Shown: one piece after another, positions 10,930-21,513 of the stretch | How the letters are laid out: the number at the start of each line of letters is the position of its first letter | Position numbering within the stretch: position 1 is the first letter of the stretch | The notes under the pieces: generated by a model | Database searches by the model: none | What the model saw: the letters and a program-made list of their open reading frames with translations, nothing else | Told to the model about the DNA's origin: nothing | Translations under genes and position numbers: made by a program | DNA from: Rhynchospora pubera | Lineage: Eukaryota; Streptophyta; Magnoliopsida; Poales; Cyperaceae | Reading direction: 5' to 3' | Assembly (NCBI GenBank): GCA_028095005.1 | Contig: CM051459.1 | Location: 202,345,902 to 202,409,901, forward strand | Length of the DNA: 64,000 nt

Positions 10930-13566
10930 AGTCCTAATTACTTCATTATGGCCACTATAGCGATTTCACAAATTGGTAGTGAAAACAGCTTGGAGGATTA
11001 AGCAATCTTAACAAAGATTCACTATGGCTTGTGCCAACCAAACCATATCATGAACCAAGTATTAAATAAAGTAGTAATTTGTTTTGTTAGAAAAGAAGGA
11101 AAGTGAGCTAAAATTTTGAACGAAATTTAATCCGATCAAACTAAAACAAACTTCAATAAAAGTTCCTCCAAGAACCTATGATATAAAAAGTTGTCAGCAA
11201 AAAAGCAAATAAAAATTTCAATATTCACAAGTACATTTTCAGTAGTATTTTCCCTGACCATATTATGCAAAATTTCTGAGTATTTTCTGCTAAACATTTC
11301 TGTGATGTCCAAGTACATTCCTTTAGAGTTGCAAGAATGGTGATGGAAAACGAAGAATGTTTATTTTTCCAAATCAGTATTTATGTAATAATATATTAAA
11401 GCGTAACCTTTTTTTTTTTCCAATTATGGTTTTAAAGTATTTCTTCGTTTTATCTAGAAGTTCTCTAGTACATGAGAACAGGCTGAATCCAATAACAATC
11501 GCAATCAGAGGGGAAAGTTAATGAAAATTAATGACACAAGTATTTCTTCGTTGTATCTAGATGTCAGGCACTCAGGCTGCAGTCGTAAGAGTTTATGACC
11601 AAATTAAAGGGTTAATTAAATTTGTTTGTTCTGAGGTATTGGTTGGTTGTCACTAATTTGTTAGCTATCGTCACAAACTTTTCTTCTTCAACACACCATG
11701 ATTTTATATAAATAATATGTAAATTTTGTATAAATTATTCGTACAAAAATAAATCCTACGTAAAATAATTTTTGTATATCATTCATACTAATTTATCAAA
11801 CTAAATGGGCGAGATAAAGAATTTATTCGGAGGAGATCCTTCAACTCTTCATGACTTCATACCCAAAACATATATATATATATAATAAAAAAATAAAATA
11901 TGTAAAAATTATTCAAGTAAACATATTTTATACATAATCATTTTTTTATATAAATAGTTGAATCATACTTATTAACTAAATGGCATGAAAAATAAAAAAA
12001 CCCAACGAACAAAATTATTATTTCTAATTGCCTCACAATTTTCCATTAGATTTCTTCCCGTTGAAAATGAACTCCATTGAACAAACAAAACTAGGTACTT
12101 GTACGGCGAAAGCGACGGCGTTAAAAGCAGTGACGGTGTTCACCGTTTAGCCGTCACTTTCTTCAATAGCAGTCAAACTCAAGGAAGCTTGAAGCTTAAT
12201 CCATTCACACATTCACACTGGACAATGCTCTGGTCCCCATTTATGATTTATCTATTTGATTAGATTAATCACAAGTACTTTGATCGTGACTGTATGTATG
12301 GCTCTTTCTCCGCTGGTCAGCTGACCGTTATTTTGCATCAATTAACCAATAAAGTTTGGAAATCAGACTAACCTCCTTCAAATAGTACTAAAAAAAAGAT
12401 CATATTTTATTGAATGTATTGCCACATCTTAAATGTAAATGGATTAAGTAAACGTTGTTACCCATTTCCAAGATTCATGGATCAATTAAGGTTTGAGTGG
12501 CTTTGGAAGGGTTCAAACTTTTGCAAGAAGTTGAAAATTGACGGCGATAAGTTTAATTGGCATGCATGATTAGAGTCAAACAAAGCAGCAAATTACCACC
12601 ATCAAATTTTTAAAGAAGGCTATGTTTACTAGAATCATTCTATCACGCTCTTATCTAATATTTTATGTACATTATGTTCAACTAAACATAATTAGAGACT
12701 CTTGAATTTGTACTTTTCTTTCCATTATTTATTTATTTATTGCTTAAACTTCAAAAGAAAATTGGTCTCCTCAAGGATCAGGAATTCGTAATCAATTGAA
12801 ACTTAATTTGTAGGAGTTTCTTTTGATCAATGTACAACTTGGTTTTGTTCTCATTATTTCTTTTCTATTTTCCTATAAACAAGTTAGGAAGGTCTTTTCA
12901 TTCTTGCATAGATGTTAACGGGAAAAAATTTTATTTATTTATTTTTCTAATGTTTACTTTCCATCAAAAGAAAAAAATAGCAAAATTATTATTTCTGAAG
13001 GAGAACTAGTACCTAATACGATGACCATTCTTAGAATTTGAGAATGAGAATATGATTGTATCGAATTATACTCTGTTAACAATTTACAAGGTTGTGTTTG
13101 TGCACATCATTTTCATAAATACGGGATTTGCTATTTAGTATTTTCTGAATTTCGTAGCTCCAGCGACTAGTTTTATTTATTCTCTGTGATCTGTTGGCTA
13201 CTGGTACATTCATGGACGCCTGTGATGAAAGTACGCTTCTCTTCTTTCTTTTCGTATTTTTATTTCACAAAACTAACCAAGAAAAAATAACAATATTTAC
13301 AAGGATGCATTCGTAAAAATCACATAAAAATAATTTCTAAAATCGGCAACAATTGTTTAAAGTCAAATTGCAAAAGCCGGCCCAGAAACACCTCCCAAAT
13401 CCCAAATCCCAATTGGCCACCAAAGTCAACGTAGAAACCCCAATCAATCAATCAATCAGATCAACCGCCAACCAACCAACCACCCGTTCCCATCATCCCT
13501 TCCCCAGCTCAGACTTCCGTTTCTTTCCAATGGGCTCACTTCGCCTCTTCTCAAACTCATCCTTCA
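10930..13566. other. Upstream region of the receptor kinase, no other gene seen
   Basis: AT-rich intergenic DNA. A small GC-rich inverted repeat (GTGACGG...CCGTCAC) lies at 12130-12157 and a short TA run near 11870-11885. The last 200 bp before the ATG at 13567 become C-rich with runs of 'caatcaatcaatca' and 'cccaaatccca', typical of a plant 5' UTR. An ATG in another frame at 13530 opens a short upstream overlapping frame. Confidence 0.5.
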
Positions 13567-16221
13567 ATGTCTGCCTTCCTTTTCCCTCTCCTTCTCCTCT
13601 CTCTTCTCTCCTATCTCCATGTCTCCCTCTCCGGCCCCGTCGCAACCGAATTCCTCTACCCCAACTTCACTGCCTCCTACTTCCACTTTGTCGACACCAG
13701 CGGCGTCTTTCTCACCTCCCGCAACAGCTTCTTCCAAGCCGCCATGTTCAACCCCATGACCCAACAATCCTCCTTCTATTTCTCTCTTCTTCATGCCCCC
13801 ACCACCACTGTTCTCTGGTCCGGTAACCGCAACAATCCCACGTCGAATTCTGGCTTTGTTTCGCTAACTGCTGCCGGGTTATCGGTTTCGGATCAGAATG
13901 GTACTGTTCTTTGGTCGACACCTAAACTGTCTGCCCCAGTAGAAGCAGCGCGATTACTCGATACCGGCAACTTGCAACTGCTTGACAAGTCCAATTCTTC
14001 TCTGTGGCAATCCTTCGACCACCCAACGGATACTATTGTTTCTTCCCAGTTACTCTCTGCTGGATCTTACCTTTCCTCCCCTGTTAGTGACACCAACCTT
14101 GCTGAAGGAGACTATCGTCTTTCGGTCTCTACTTCCGATGCAGGACTTGCGTGGATTGGTCAGGATTACTGGAGGTTATCTACTGATATAAGATCCATTA
14201 AGGACAGCAACCAGCCGGTCTCGGGCATGGTTGTGAATACTACTGGGCTGTACCTCCTGGCCTCTGACAACACAATTGTATTTGTGGTTTCGCTAACTCA
14301 GTCGGCATTTCGTGTGGTGAAACTGGGTAGTGATGGTCGGTTGACCATCAAGAGTTACACTTCTATTAACTCAAGCTCTGCTATCTCTGGTGATTTTACA
14401 GCGCCAAGTAATGATTGCGACTTACCATATATTTGTCGTTCCCTTGGTCTATGTGCCATCTCTGGGAACAGTTCAACTTGTACATGCCCACCTCTTTTCA
14501 CCACGGCAACGAATGGCTCTTGTGTTCCGGGTGATGGGTCTACCCTGGCCTCCTCTTTATCATGTACTGCTACCGACTCAACCATGCCAGTTTCTTACCT
14601 GAATCTTACAAATGAAACTGGGTACTTTTCAATAAAGTACATGCCCGCTACTACCTCAGGTACAGATATCTCCAAATGCCGCAGTCTTTGTTCCAACAAT
14701 TGCACATGCACGGGCTATTTTTATGACAATTCTTCAATGTCTTGCTATTTGTTAGAGAAAAACCCGCTTGGTACAGTGTTTTCGATTAGTTCACCCAGCG
14801 GTCAAAATGCAATTGGCTATGTCAAGACATATGTTGGATCAGTCCCACCAAGTAATCCAACATCATCTTCATCATCTAACCACACCGTGGCAATTATTCT
14901 ACCAGTAATAGCTGCTGCTCTTTTAGTTACAGCAATATTGCATATATTATTTGTGCGGTGGAAAAAGAAGGGGAAAAAGAAAGGAATTGGAAAATCCAAA
15001 CCCAGCCCAAAGAACATTCATTTAGGCCAGCAGAAGTCGTCTTCTAGGGACAGCGGCTATACTGATCAGGAAGAAGATAGCACAGATGATGTAATTATAC
15101 CGGGTCTTCCAACCCGATTCACATATGATGAGCTTGAGGCAATAACAGAGAATTTTCAAACAAAAATAGGCGCCGGCGGGTTTGGTTCTGTGTATAAAGG
15201 TGAACTACCTGATAGTTCTCTTGTAGCTGTTAAAAAGATAGAAGGTGTTGGTGTACATGGAAGGAAAGAGTTCTGTACAGAAATTGCGGTTATTGGTAAC
15301 ATACGCCACATCAATCTTGTACGTCTACGAGGCTTTTGTGCACAGGGCTCCAAAAGGTTACTTGTATACGAGTACATGAACCGGGGGTCGTTAGATCGAC
15401 CATTGTTCAGCCATGTGGGGCCTGTTTTGGAGTGGGGTGAGCGTGTTGAGATTGCACTTGGAGCGGCTCGTGGCTTGTCTTACCTTCATTCAGGCTGTGA
15501 ACACAAAATCGTGCACTGTGATGTAAAACCGGAGAATATATTACTGGCTGATGGTGGTCAGGTTAAGATATCTGACTTTGGGCTGGCAAAATTAATGGCT
15601 CCTGAGCAGTCAGCATTGTTCACCACCATGCGTGGGACCCGTGGTTACTTGGCTCCAGAGTGGCTCACAAACACAGCCATCTCTGACCGTGCTGACGTGT
15701 ACAGCTTTGGAATGGTGCTTCTTGAGCTGGTCAGGGGTAGGAAGAACCGAAGTGAGAAGAGTGCTGATAACAGGCCCACCCAATCAGATTTCTCAGACAA
15801 TTCAAGCCAGACGCAGCAGATTGAGTACTTCCCTACGTTGGCTCTTGAAAAGCATGAACAAAGGAGATACATTGACTTGGCAGATCCTAGATTGCAAGGG
15901 AGGGTTACAGATGAGGAAGTCGGGAAAATGGTACGGATAGCACTGAGTTGTTTGCACGAAGAACCAGCGTTGCGGCCAAATATGGCGTCAGTTGTCAGAA
16001 TGATAGAAGGCTCATTAGAGGCATGGGAGCCAAAGGTCAAATCACTTAACTTTTTGAGAATGTATGGAATGGGATTTGCCGTGCAGCCCGAGCCTGAGAA
16101 TGGGCTTGGATTGTCACCTAATTTCAATGGTGGCTCCTGGACTGGTACAAGTTCATCGACAGCTAACGTTAGCTGGTCACCATCGCATTTGTCATCACAA
16201 CAACTTTCTGGTCCTAGATAG
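13567..16221 (+). CDS. G-type lectin S-receptor-like serine/threonine kinase
   Basis: Plasma-membrane receptor kinase; the ligand is not deducible. It is a single intronless frame of 884 residues. In order: hydrophobic signal peptide (about 1-22), B-lectin domain (about 60-160, with LLDTGNLQLLD and LWQSFDHPTDT), a Cys-rich EGF/PAN-like part (about 284-410, starting at C284), transmembrane helix (about 441-463) followed by a lysine-rich stop-transfer, and a kinase domain (about 530-800). Kinase hallmarks are complete: glycine loop GAGGFGSVYKG from 535, K556 in VAVKK, HCDVKPEN with D652, DFG with D670, and YLAPEW. An active, non-RD kinase (C before D) is predicted. Length, lack of introns and the layout match the At5g35370/SD2-5 subgroup. 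The start is the first ATG in frame and gives a proper signal peptide. Such kinases act in immune or developmental signalling (family knowledge). Confidence 0.92.
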   Translation: MSAFLFPLLLLSLLSYLHVSLSGPVATEFLYPNFTASYFHFVDTSGVFLTSRNSFFQAAMFNPMTQQSSFYFSLLHAPTTTVLWSGNRNNPTSNSGFVSLTAAGLSVSDQNGTVLWSTPKLSAPVEAARLLDTGNLQLLDKSNSSLWQSFDHPTDTIVSSQLLSAGSYLSSPVSDTNLAEGDYRLSVSTSDAGLAWIGQDYWRLSTDIRSIKDSNQPVSGMVVNTTGLYLLASDNTIVFVVSLTQSAFRVVKLGSDGRLTIKSYTSINSSSAISGDFTAPSNDCDLPYICRSLGLCAISGNSSTCTCPPLFTTATNGSCVPGDGSTLASSLSCTATDSTMPVSYLNLTNETGYFSIKYMPATTSGTDISKCRSLCSNNCTCTGYFYDNSSMSCYLLEKNPLGTVFSISSPSGQNAIGYVKTYVGSVPPSNPTSSSSSNHTVAIILPVIAAALLVTAILHILFVRWKKKGKKKGIGKSKPSPKNIHLGQQKSSSRDSGYTDQEEDSTDDVIIPGLPTRFTYDELEAITENFQTKIGAGGFGSVYKGELPDSSLVAVKKIEGVGVHGRKEFCTEIAVIGNIRHINLVRLRGFCAQGSKRLLVYEYMNRGSLDRPLFSHVGPVLEWGERVEIALGAARGLSYLHSGCEHKIVHCDVKPENILLADGGQVKISDFGLAKLMAPEQSALFTTMRGTRGYLAPEWLTNTAISDRADVYSFGMVLLELVRGRKNRSEKSADNRPTQSDFSDNSSQTQQIEYFPTLALEKHEQRRYIDLADPRLQGRVTDEEVGKMVRIALSCLHEEPALRPNMASVVRMIEGSLEAWEPKVKSLNFLRMYGMGFAVQPEPENGLGLSPNFNGGSWTGTSSSTANVSWSPSHLSSQQLSGPR

Positions 16222-17500
16222 TTCAGACTGAGAAAATGCATTACCAGTTATGAGTTTGCATTGGACTTTATACATTGTCACATAGTTTGATGCCACTTGA
16301 GAACTGCTAATGGGGCTTGCATTGAGGGGGTGTGACTGATGATGTATAGATAGGGGAAACGTTTATTTTTCTTTTTTCTTTAGTTTTGTGCTGTTGTGCA
16401 GTTGGAATCCATTCACTAAATGTTGAATTTTCTTTTTCTTTTGAGGGTAGAATAGGAGAAATAAATGAGGTCATGATTGGAAGTGCATAGTACTTAGTCA
16501 TATTATTTTGCATTAGAAAGTTTGTTTTGTTTGAAGCTTGATTTTGGATCCGTCTTTTGTGGAAAAATGTCATCTTGTAGTCCATCAATTAAAGAATTCA
16601 GTAGTGTAAATGATTAGGTCGTGATTATAATACTAGCAATTCTGGCATCTCCAGCTGTTGTTTTTCTGACTAGGATCATGCCTTCATGTGCATATTGCAT
16701 CTAGGGTACGGAGGATTCTTCAACATTAGTTTTTTTTCTAAATTCTCTAGCTAATATGTACTAAACTTAAGAATATTAACGATGCAATTGTTGTGGAAAA
16801 GAAAGTCAAACTACAGAGGAATAATTTGCTTAATTAAGGAAGGAAACAACAATGTTTTGGCATAATTAAGCAAAGGATTCATTACTACATCCGAAATGCG
16901 CAACATTGTTTGCACAATTGAGGTTGGTTAATTAAGCCTCGGTCTTACGTGTGAGACATTAAACATTAAACTGTTGTATTGTATGTACTTAGTTGTTGTC
17001 ATCAGTCAGGATCAAATGCCTATTGCCGACCATCCTTCCTTATTCAAAGGATTTAATTCCTTGAATACTACATAGTTAATTAAAACTATCCTTTCTTACC
17101 TCATTCGACATCTTTTTCTTGTTCTACAATGAGATAGCGTACACGGTACAATCACCATATCATTATTATTATTATTTTCTGAATTGATGTGTACAAACGT
17201 TGACTGATACACATCTTCGATCATCTCCCCAACTCAGGCAATTTCTATATAGAATTTTTTTATAGAGAGGCAAGGGCCAACATATATGACAGTTTTTCAT
17301 TTTGCGGACTATAAAGTTTGAATCTTTTCTCATTTCTCCAAGTGAAAGAATCTTTATTTTTTCCCCCTGTCCTATGGACTCGAATACAGCTCGACAAGCT
17401 GTCTACAAATTTCTTATCTAGTTTGTGAGGTCAATTTCAAAATTTGCCAACAAATTTCTTGTCTAATCTATTATATCTCTTCTTGCATTTCAATTTTTTT
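16222..17500. other. 3' flank of the receptor kinase, no gene seen
   Basis: The first few hundred bases are presumably 3' UTR. The rest is AT-rich without coding capacity, array or recognisable element ends, up to the pararetrovirus leader. Confidence 0.45.
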
Positions 17501-17534
17501 ACACAGAACTTGAAGTCAATCCTAATCCGCTGTT

Positions 17535-17555
17535 GCGCTACAAGTTTTGTAGCGC
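17535..17555. other. Perfect 9-bp hairpin in leader-like DNA
   Basis: GCGCTACAA - GTT - TTGTAGCGC forms a perfect stem with a 3-nt loop. The GTAGCGC word recurs in the region upstream of the ORF2-like gene (near 24760), supporting a common viral leader origin for both ends. Confidence 0.5.
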
Positions 17556-17917
17556 ACTAAAAGACAAAAATTTTTAATCCTGATTAATAAGTATCCCCTA
17601 AATGTGTACCCATATAATCCATGTTATTAGTTTAAAGTTTGATGTTTTCTGTCTAGTTTTAGCAAAACCTCACCTCATCGTGTTTTTCCGTGATTTTCCC
17701 TCTCTTTAGGTACTGTACGGCAGGATGGTTCTTTTGGTTGAACTAAAATTTTCAAGAAATTTTTCATACCATAAACTATTATCCTTAGTTATTTCATTAT
17801 TTATGCTTTTTATTTTCAGGTTTTTAAACAGTTTTAGAGCTTAGGTATAACCTCCCCTAATTGCCTTCCTAGAAAATTGAACTTAGAAAGCCATAAGATA
17901 ATTAAGAAACAAACCTC

Positions 17918-17929
17918 GCTCTGATACCA
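17918..17929 (-). other. Viral tRNA-Met primer binding site
   Basis: On the minus strand this reads TGGTATCAGAGC, complementary to the 3' end of initiator tRNA-Met. This is the conventional origin of minus-strand DNA synthesis in badnaviruses. It lies about 150-190 bases downstream of the TATA box, the expected order promoter, RNA start, primer site. Confidence 0.85.
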
Positions 17930-18021
17930 AAGTGTAAGCGGAACTGATCGATCGACTTTGAAACTTCGGATTATAATTAATGCTGGCTTCAAAGATTTTT
18001 ATGAAATTGTGAAAGAAAGAT

Positions 18022-18027
18022 TTTATT
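18022..18027 (-). terminator. Pararetroviral poly(A) signal
   Basis: AATAAA on the minus strand, about 80 bases downstream of the TATA box. In pararetroviruses this placement lets the signal be skipped once and used after a full turn of the circular genome, giving a terminally redundant RNA. Confidence 0.65.
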
Positions 18028-18102
18028 GATAGAGTAGGATTACAAGAGAAGAAGTAAGACTTCAGAGTTTTTCTGTGTGTCTTGCAACTTCTGAATGACA
18101 CT

Positions 18103-18111
18103 CTTTTATAG
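18103..18111 (-). promoter_or_regulatory. Pararetroviral promoter TATA box
   Basis: On the minus strand the box reads CTATAAAAG, in the context TCTCTATAAAAGAGTG. About 55 bases upstream (18163-18167) a TGACG motif resembles the as-1 activation element of caulimovirus promoters. Further upstream (18200-18480) 'aaagatgc' and 'gcgcac' words recur and could be enhancer or leader elements. Confidence 0.75.
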
Positions 18112-18468
18112 AGACTCGAGTCTGGTATCTCAATAATGCATCGGGTGCTCATTGGGCCCCATCGTCATGCAATTAATTGGATTACCACATACTTTTGTCT
18201 CCCACTCAAATAAAAAGATGCGCACTGACACACCTAGTGCGATCTGAAAATGAAATAAAGGAAAGCACTACTTTAGTGCTGTCCAAAAGCAAAATAAAGA
18301 AAAGCGCACTACTTCAATAATGCGCCTAAAGATGCACCAAGTGGCGCACTAAAACACACCAGTACAATTATTACATACTGGCACCATTATAAAGATGCCT
18401 TTTAGAAAAGATGCCCACTAACAGACCAAACAGGTTGGCACCGAAAGTAAGCATATTATGCACACTAC

Positions 18469-18894
18469 CTAATAATAGATGCTCTGCTGGATTATTCGAA
18501 GTTTACTGTGAGCTTCAATCAACTTTTCGATATTATCGTTAACAGGTTCGAGGGCATCCCTTGCCCAATTATCCTTGCTAGCATGTTGTTCAAGTCTGAC
18601 CTTTTGCAAATTACTCATGACTAGCAATTTTTCAAGCTCCGTAAGGGACTTTTGAATTTGGGCTTGGTGTAATTCCATGAGCCTTGTTCTCATTCCTCCC
18701 TCCATATTTAAAGTCGGCCTTGAAAACAATAAATCACAAGTGATTGTCTCATAGTTTTCTATTTCTTCTGTCTGGCCACATGATGCTCCCCAGCGAACAG
18801 CGTTGTTAAGCGCTATCCTGGAATCTGGTCTGAGACTATAACGTGGAGATCCTTCATAGCTTCTAAAAATATGGGTTAAATATTCCAGCACCAT
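18469..18894 (-). CDS. Unassigned 141-residue pararetrovirus ORF after RNase H
   Basis: An open frame of 141 codons between the RNase H part and the viral promoter. I do not recognise the family. The C-terminal two thirds (from about residue 65) are heptad-rich and charged (LMELHQAQIQKSLTELEKLL), suggesting a coiled coil; there is no signal peptide or zinc motif. Position corresponds to the downstream ORF4 of tungroviruses or accessory ORFs of some badnaviruses. It has stayed open while the neighbouring polyprotein decayed, which may be chance at this length. A direct repeat (ttttccgt[a/g]gattac) sits just upstream at about 18940-18990. Confidence 0.55.
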   Translation of the reverse strand: MVLEYLTHIFRSYEGSPRYSLRPDSRIALNNAVRWGASCGQTEEIENYETITCDLLFSRPTLNMEGGMRTRLMELHQAQIQKSLTELEKLLVMSNLQKVRLEQHASKDNWARDALEPVNDNIEKLIEAHSKLRIIQQSIYY

Positions 18895-19046
18895 TTCTGC
18901 AAAAATATAAACAAACTGAAACTATTAAATAAAAGACAGTTTTCCGTAGATTACTGCCAAAGATCAATGGTTTTCCGTGGATTACCATCAGACCTGAAAA
19001 AGAAAAACAAAATAATTAAACATTTGTTTGGATTTTAAAAGGGGAA

Positions 19047-19466
19047 TCAGAGTAAGGAACTAATTTTTAAAATTAGCTCATTCATCTGTTTGTTTAGGCT
19101 GTCACTAAATCGGTCTGCCTCTTCGAATGTTCCTTCGAGATGTGCTAAGAATAGCTCTTGTTGTTCTTGAATTTCACTGGTAACAGCCAATTTTGTTGTT
19201 AATCGGGAGAGTGCATCAGCTAAGCTATTTAGCTTACCATCTATGTGCTCAAAATTAATTTGCACTCCTGTCCCTGTTACATAATCAACAAAATTTATCC
19301 ATCTCACCCTTGATGGTTTATTTTGGGCTGACTTATTGAAAAAGGATATTATTGCTTGACAGTCAGTCCTTAGCGTTATCTCCTGTTGATCAAGATAGTG
19401 GATTTTTAGTGCCTTCAATGTTTCCATGCAAGCGTGTATTTCTGCATCAATGGTTGACTTGATCAC
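19047..19466 (-). pseudogene. Pararetrovirus polyprotein, RNase H part (detached)
   Basis: C-terminal end of the viral polyprotein. RNase H patterns DAEIHA and LRTDCQA are visible, followed by LSRLTTKL; the first catalytic Asp lies in the preceding piece. The frame is open further upstream than the first ATG, but an in-frame TAA at 19500-19502 and a frame shift at the eight-base T run 19522-19529 (A run on the coding strand) separate it from the reverse transcriptase part. Confidence 0.75.
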
Positions 19467-19515
19467 CGGAAATTTGCCGCTAGCATAGGCACAAATCTTT
19501 TATATGGATCTGGGG

Positions 19516-21513
19516 TCATGCTTTTTTTTGTTTCCATTTACATATGCCACCCCATCCTTCCATACATCCGTCTGTTTCAAGGATGATATAGCTTCCTGTT
19601 GGTGGAAGCTCCAAATCTGGCAGGTTTTGCACTTTTTCCTTGATTTTTCTGATTAGTTCATAATCAGACGGTTTAAGGCGCTTATCTCCATGAGGGCTGG
19701 TTTTCGTGTACAAGGGACCTAGAAGAGTCCCAAGTTTTGGAATGTAACTCCTGGCGTAATTGAGTATGCCTAACCATGCTCGGAGTCCGGCCTTTTCTTT
19801 CAGTTTCTCCTCATCAAAGGAGACAATCTTCTTTATGACATGGGGTTGGAGTTTTACCTTACTCTTTCCAATGATTGCTCCAAGGAATTCAATTTCTCTG
19901 ACTGCTATCTTCATCTTTGTTGGAGAGAGTACGAGGCCCCATCTTTCACAAATTTCTAGCATTTTTCTGAGGTGCTCGGCATGCTGTTGTTCATTCTCAG
20001 AAAATACTAGAATATCATCAATATACACCGCTATAAAATCTTCGGTACCAGCAAAACACTGATCCATTTTTCTTTGAAAAATAGCCGGTGCGTTCTTCAA
20101 TCCAAATGTCATAACGAGCCATTCATACAGTCCACCAGGCACCACAAAAGCAGTCCATTCAATTGACTCAGGTGCCATTGCCACCTGATGAAATCCACTC
20201 TTGAGGTCGAATTTCGAGTAGATCTTACTGTGACCGACCTTTTTAAGGATAGTATTGATGCCAGGGAGGCTATACTGATCCTTATGGGTATTATCGTTGA
20301 GGGACCTGTAGTTGAATACCATGCGCTCTTTGTCTTTAATTTCTTTGCCAGTGACTGGGTCAATGGTGGTTCCAGAATTGACCATTATAGCCATGGTTCT
20401 GTGCCTGCTTTTACTGGGTCTGATTACTCCCAGTTGTAATAACGCCTTTGTATGTTTTTCGAATTGTTCTTTCATTTGAGGCGTCACATGCTTCAGAGGT
20501 TTATCCTGAATCTGGAGATCAGGATTTATGATGTCGAGAGAGCACGTCACCTGATTTTTCGACCAGTGTTTCAGGGGGTTTTCTCCAATGAATCCCTGTT
20601 CTTTTAGTCTGTTGAGTAGTGGTCTGAACTTCTCTTTAAACTGTTGTGACTCTTGCTCTTGGTGGTATGCTACGGCCTCTCTTACTTCGATGTATTCTAA
20701 GCCTGTCAGGTCAAGCTCAGGAATTGCGGCTTGTACCACCTCAGCATCTGTTGTGGTTGCAATTGTCGTGATATTTTTGTAAAAAGTCACGTTCTGGCCT
20801 TCGATTCGCAATCCACCTTGCATGGATCGGATAAAATTGCACCCGATCAGCATCTGAACTCCCTCCTTCTTCCCCATCGAAAAAGAATAGGTGAAGGGAA
20901 TTCTGAACCTATTCGACTCAATCAACATACTACCATTTTTGAGTTTTAGACTGGCTATCTGAGTCGAGTTTACCCCATTTATTTGTATGGGATAGGCACT
21001 TGGCTCCAATGCCTCTTGTGGGACAATTTCTTGGTTGACACAGCAGACAGTTGCTCCTGTGTCAAGAATTGCTTGAACCTTGAAGGGGTTGACTCCTGGA
21101 ATTTCAAAGGTTATTTCCATGTTGTAGAGTCTGTTTAGGACTCTTTTGCCCCTTACAGGGTCTTGAACCACTGTATTAAATCGCTCAATTTCCTCAGTAG
21201 AGATAGTATTGGCAGAAGCTATTCGAAGAGCTCCTGTTGGATTTTTGGGTTCCATCTCTATTTCTTCATCTACCTCCTCATCTTCGAACCGTAGTTTGGT
21301 TTTTCCTTTGTCTTTCTTCATGAATTCATCAAACTCGGCTTCGAGATCCTCTGTTCTGGCTTCAAGCAGTTGTTGTTTGAGTTTTCCATTTTCCGCCAAG
21401 AGGTATTGAACATAAGACATCAGCTCATTGATTAGCTGATCTTTACTATCATAAGGTGCTATTGGCTGCACCTTAGTTCGTATTCGTCTGCCCAGCCTGA
21501 ATCTTGAACACAT
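19516..21513 (-). pseudogene. Pararetrovirus polyprotein, protease and reverse transcriptase part
   Basis: The piece of 665 codons carries the retroviral-type aspartic protease (DTGA, catalytic Asp at residue 151) and the reverse transcriptase, with the YIDDILVF catalytic box (Asp 499 and 500), FDLKSGFHQ and an LGAIIG thumb motif. Its end enters RNase H before the frame break near 19522-19529. It begins inside the Cys cluster that in badnaviruses links coat protein and protease, so its ATG at 21513 is probably an internal Met, not a true start. It replicates the viral DNA from pregenomic RNA in the living relatives. Confidence 0.85.

Noticed and set aside
13353..13826. 157-codon frame overlapping the receptor kinase start
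   Set aside because: It lies in another frame over the well-supported kinase N-terminus and is low-complexity Pro/Ser/Leu; it reflects C-rich sequence.
15645..16241. 198-codon antisense frame over the kinase domain
   Set aside because: It mirrors the kinase coding sequence and shows no domain of its own.
18205..18480. CRISPR-like or tandem array in the viral intergenic region
   Set aside because: The words 'aaagatgc' and 'gcgcac' recur irregularly without constant spacers; viral regulatory repeats are the better reading.
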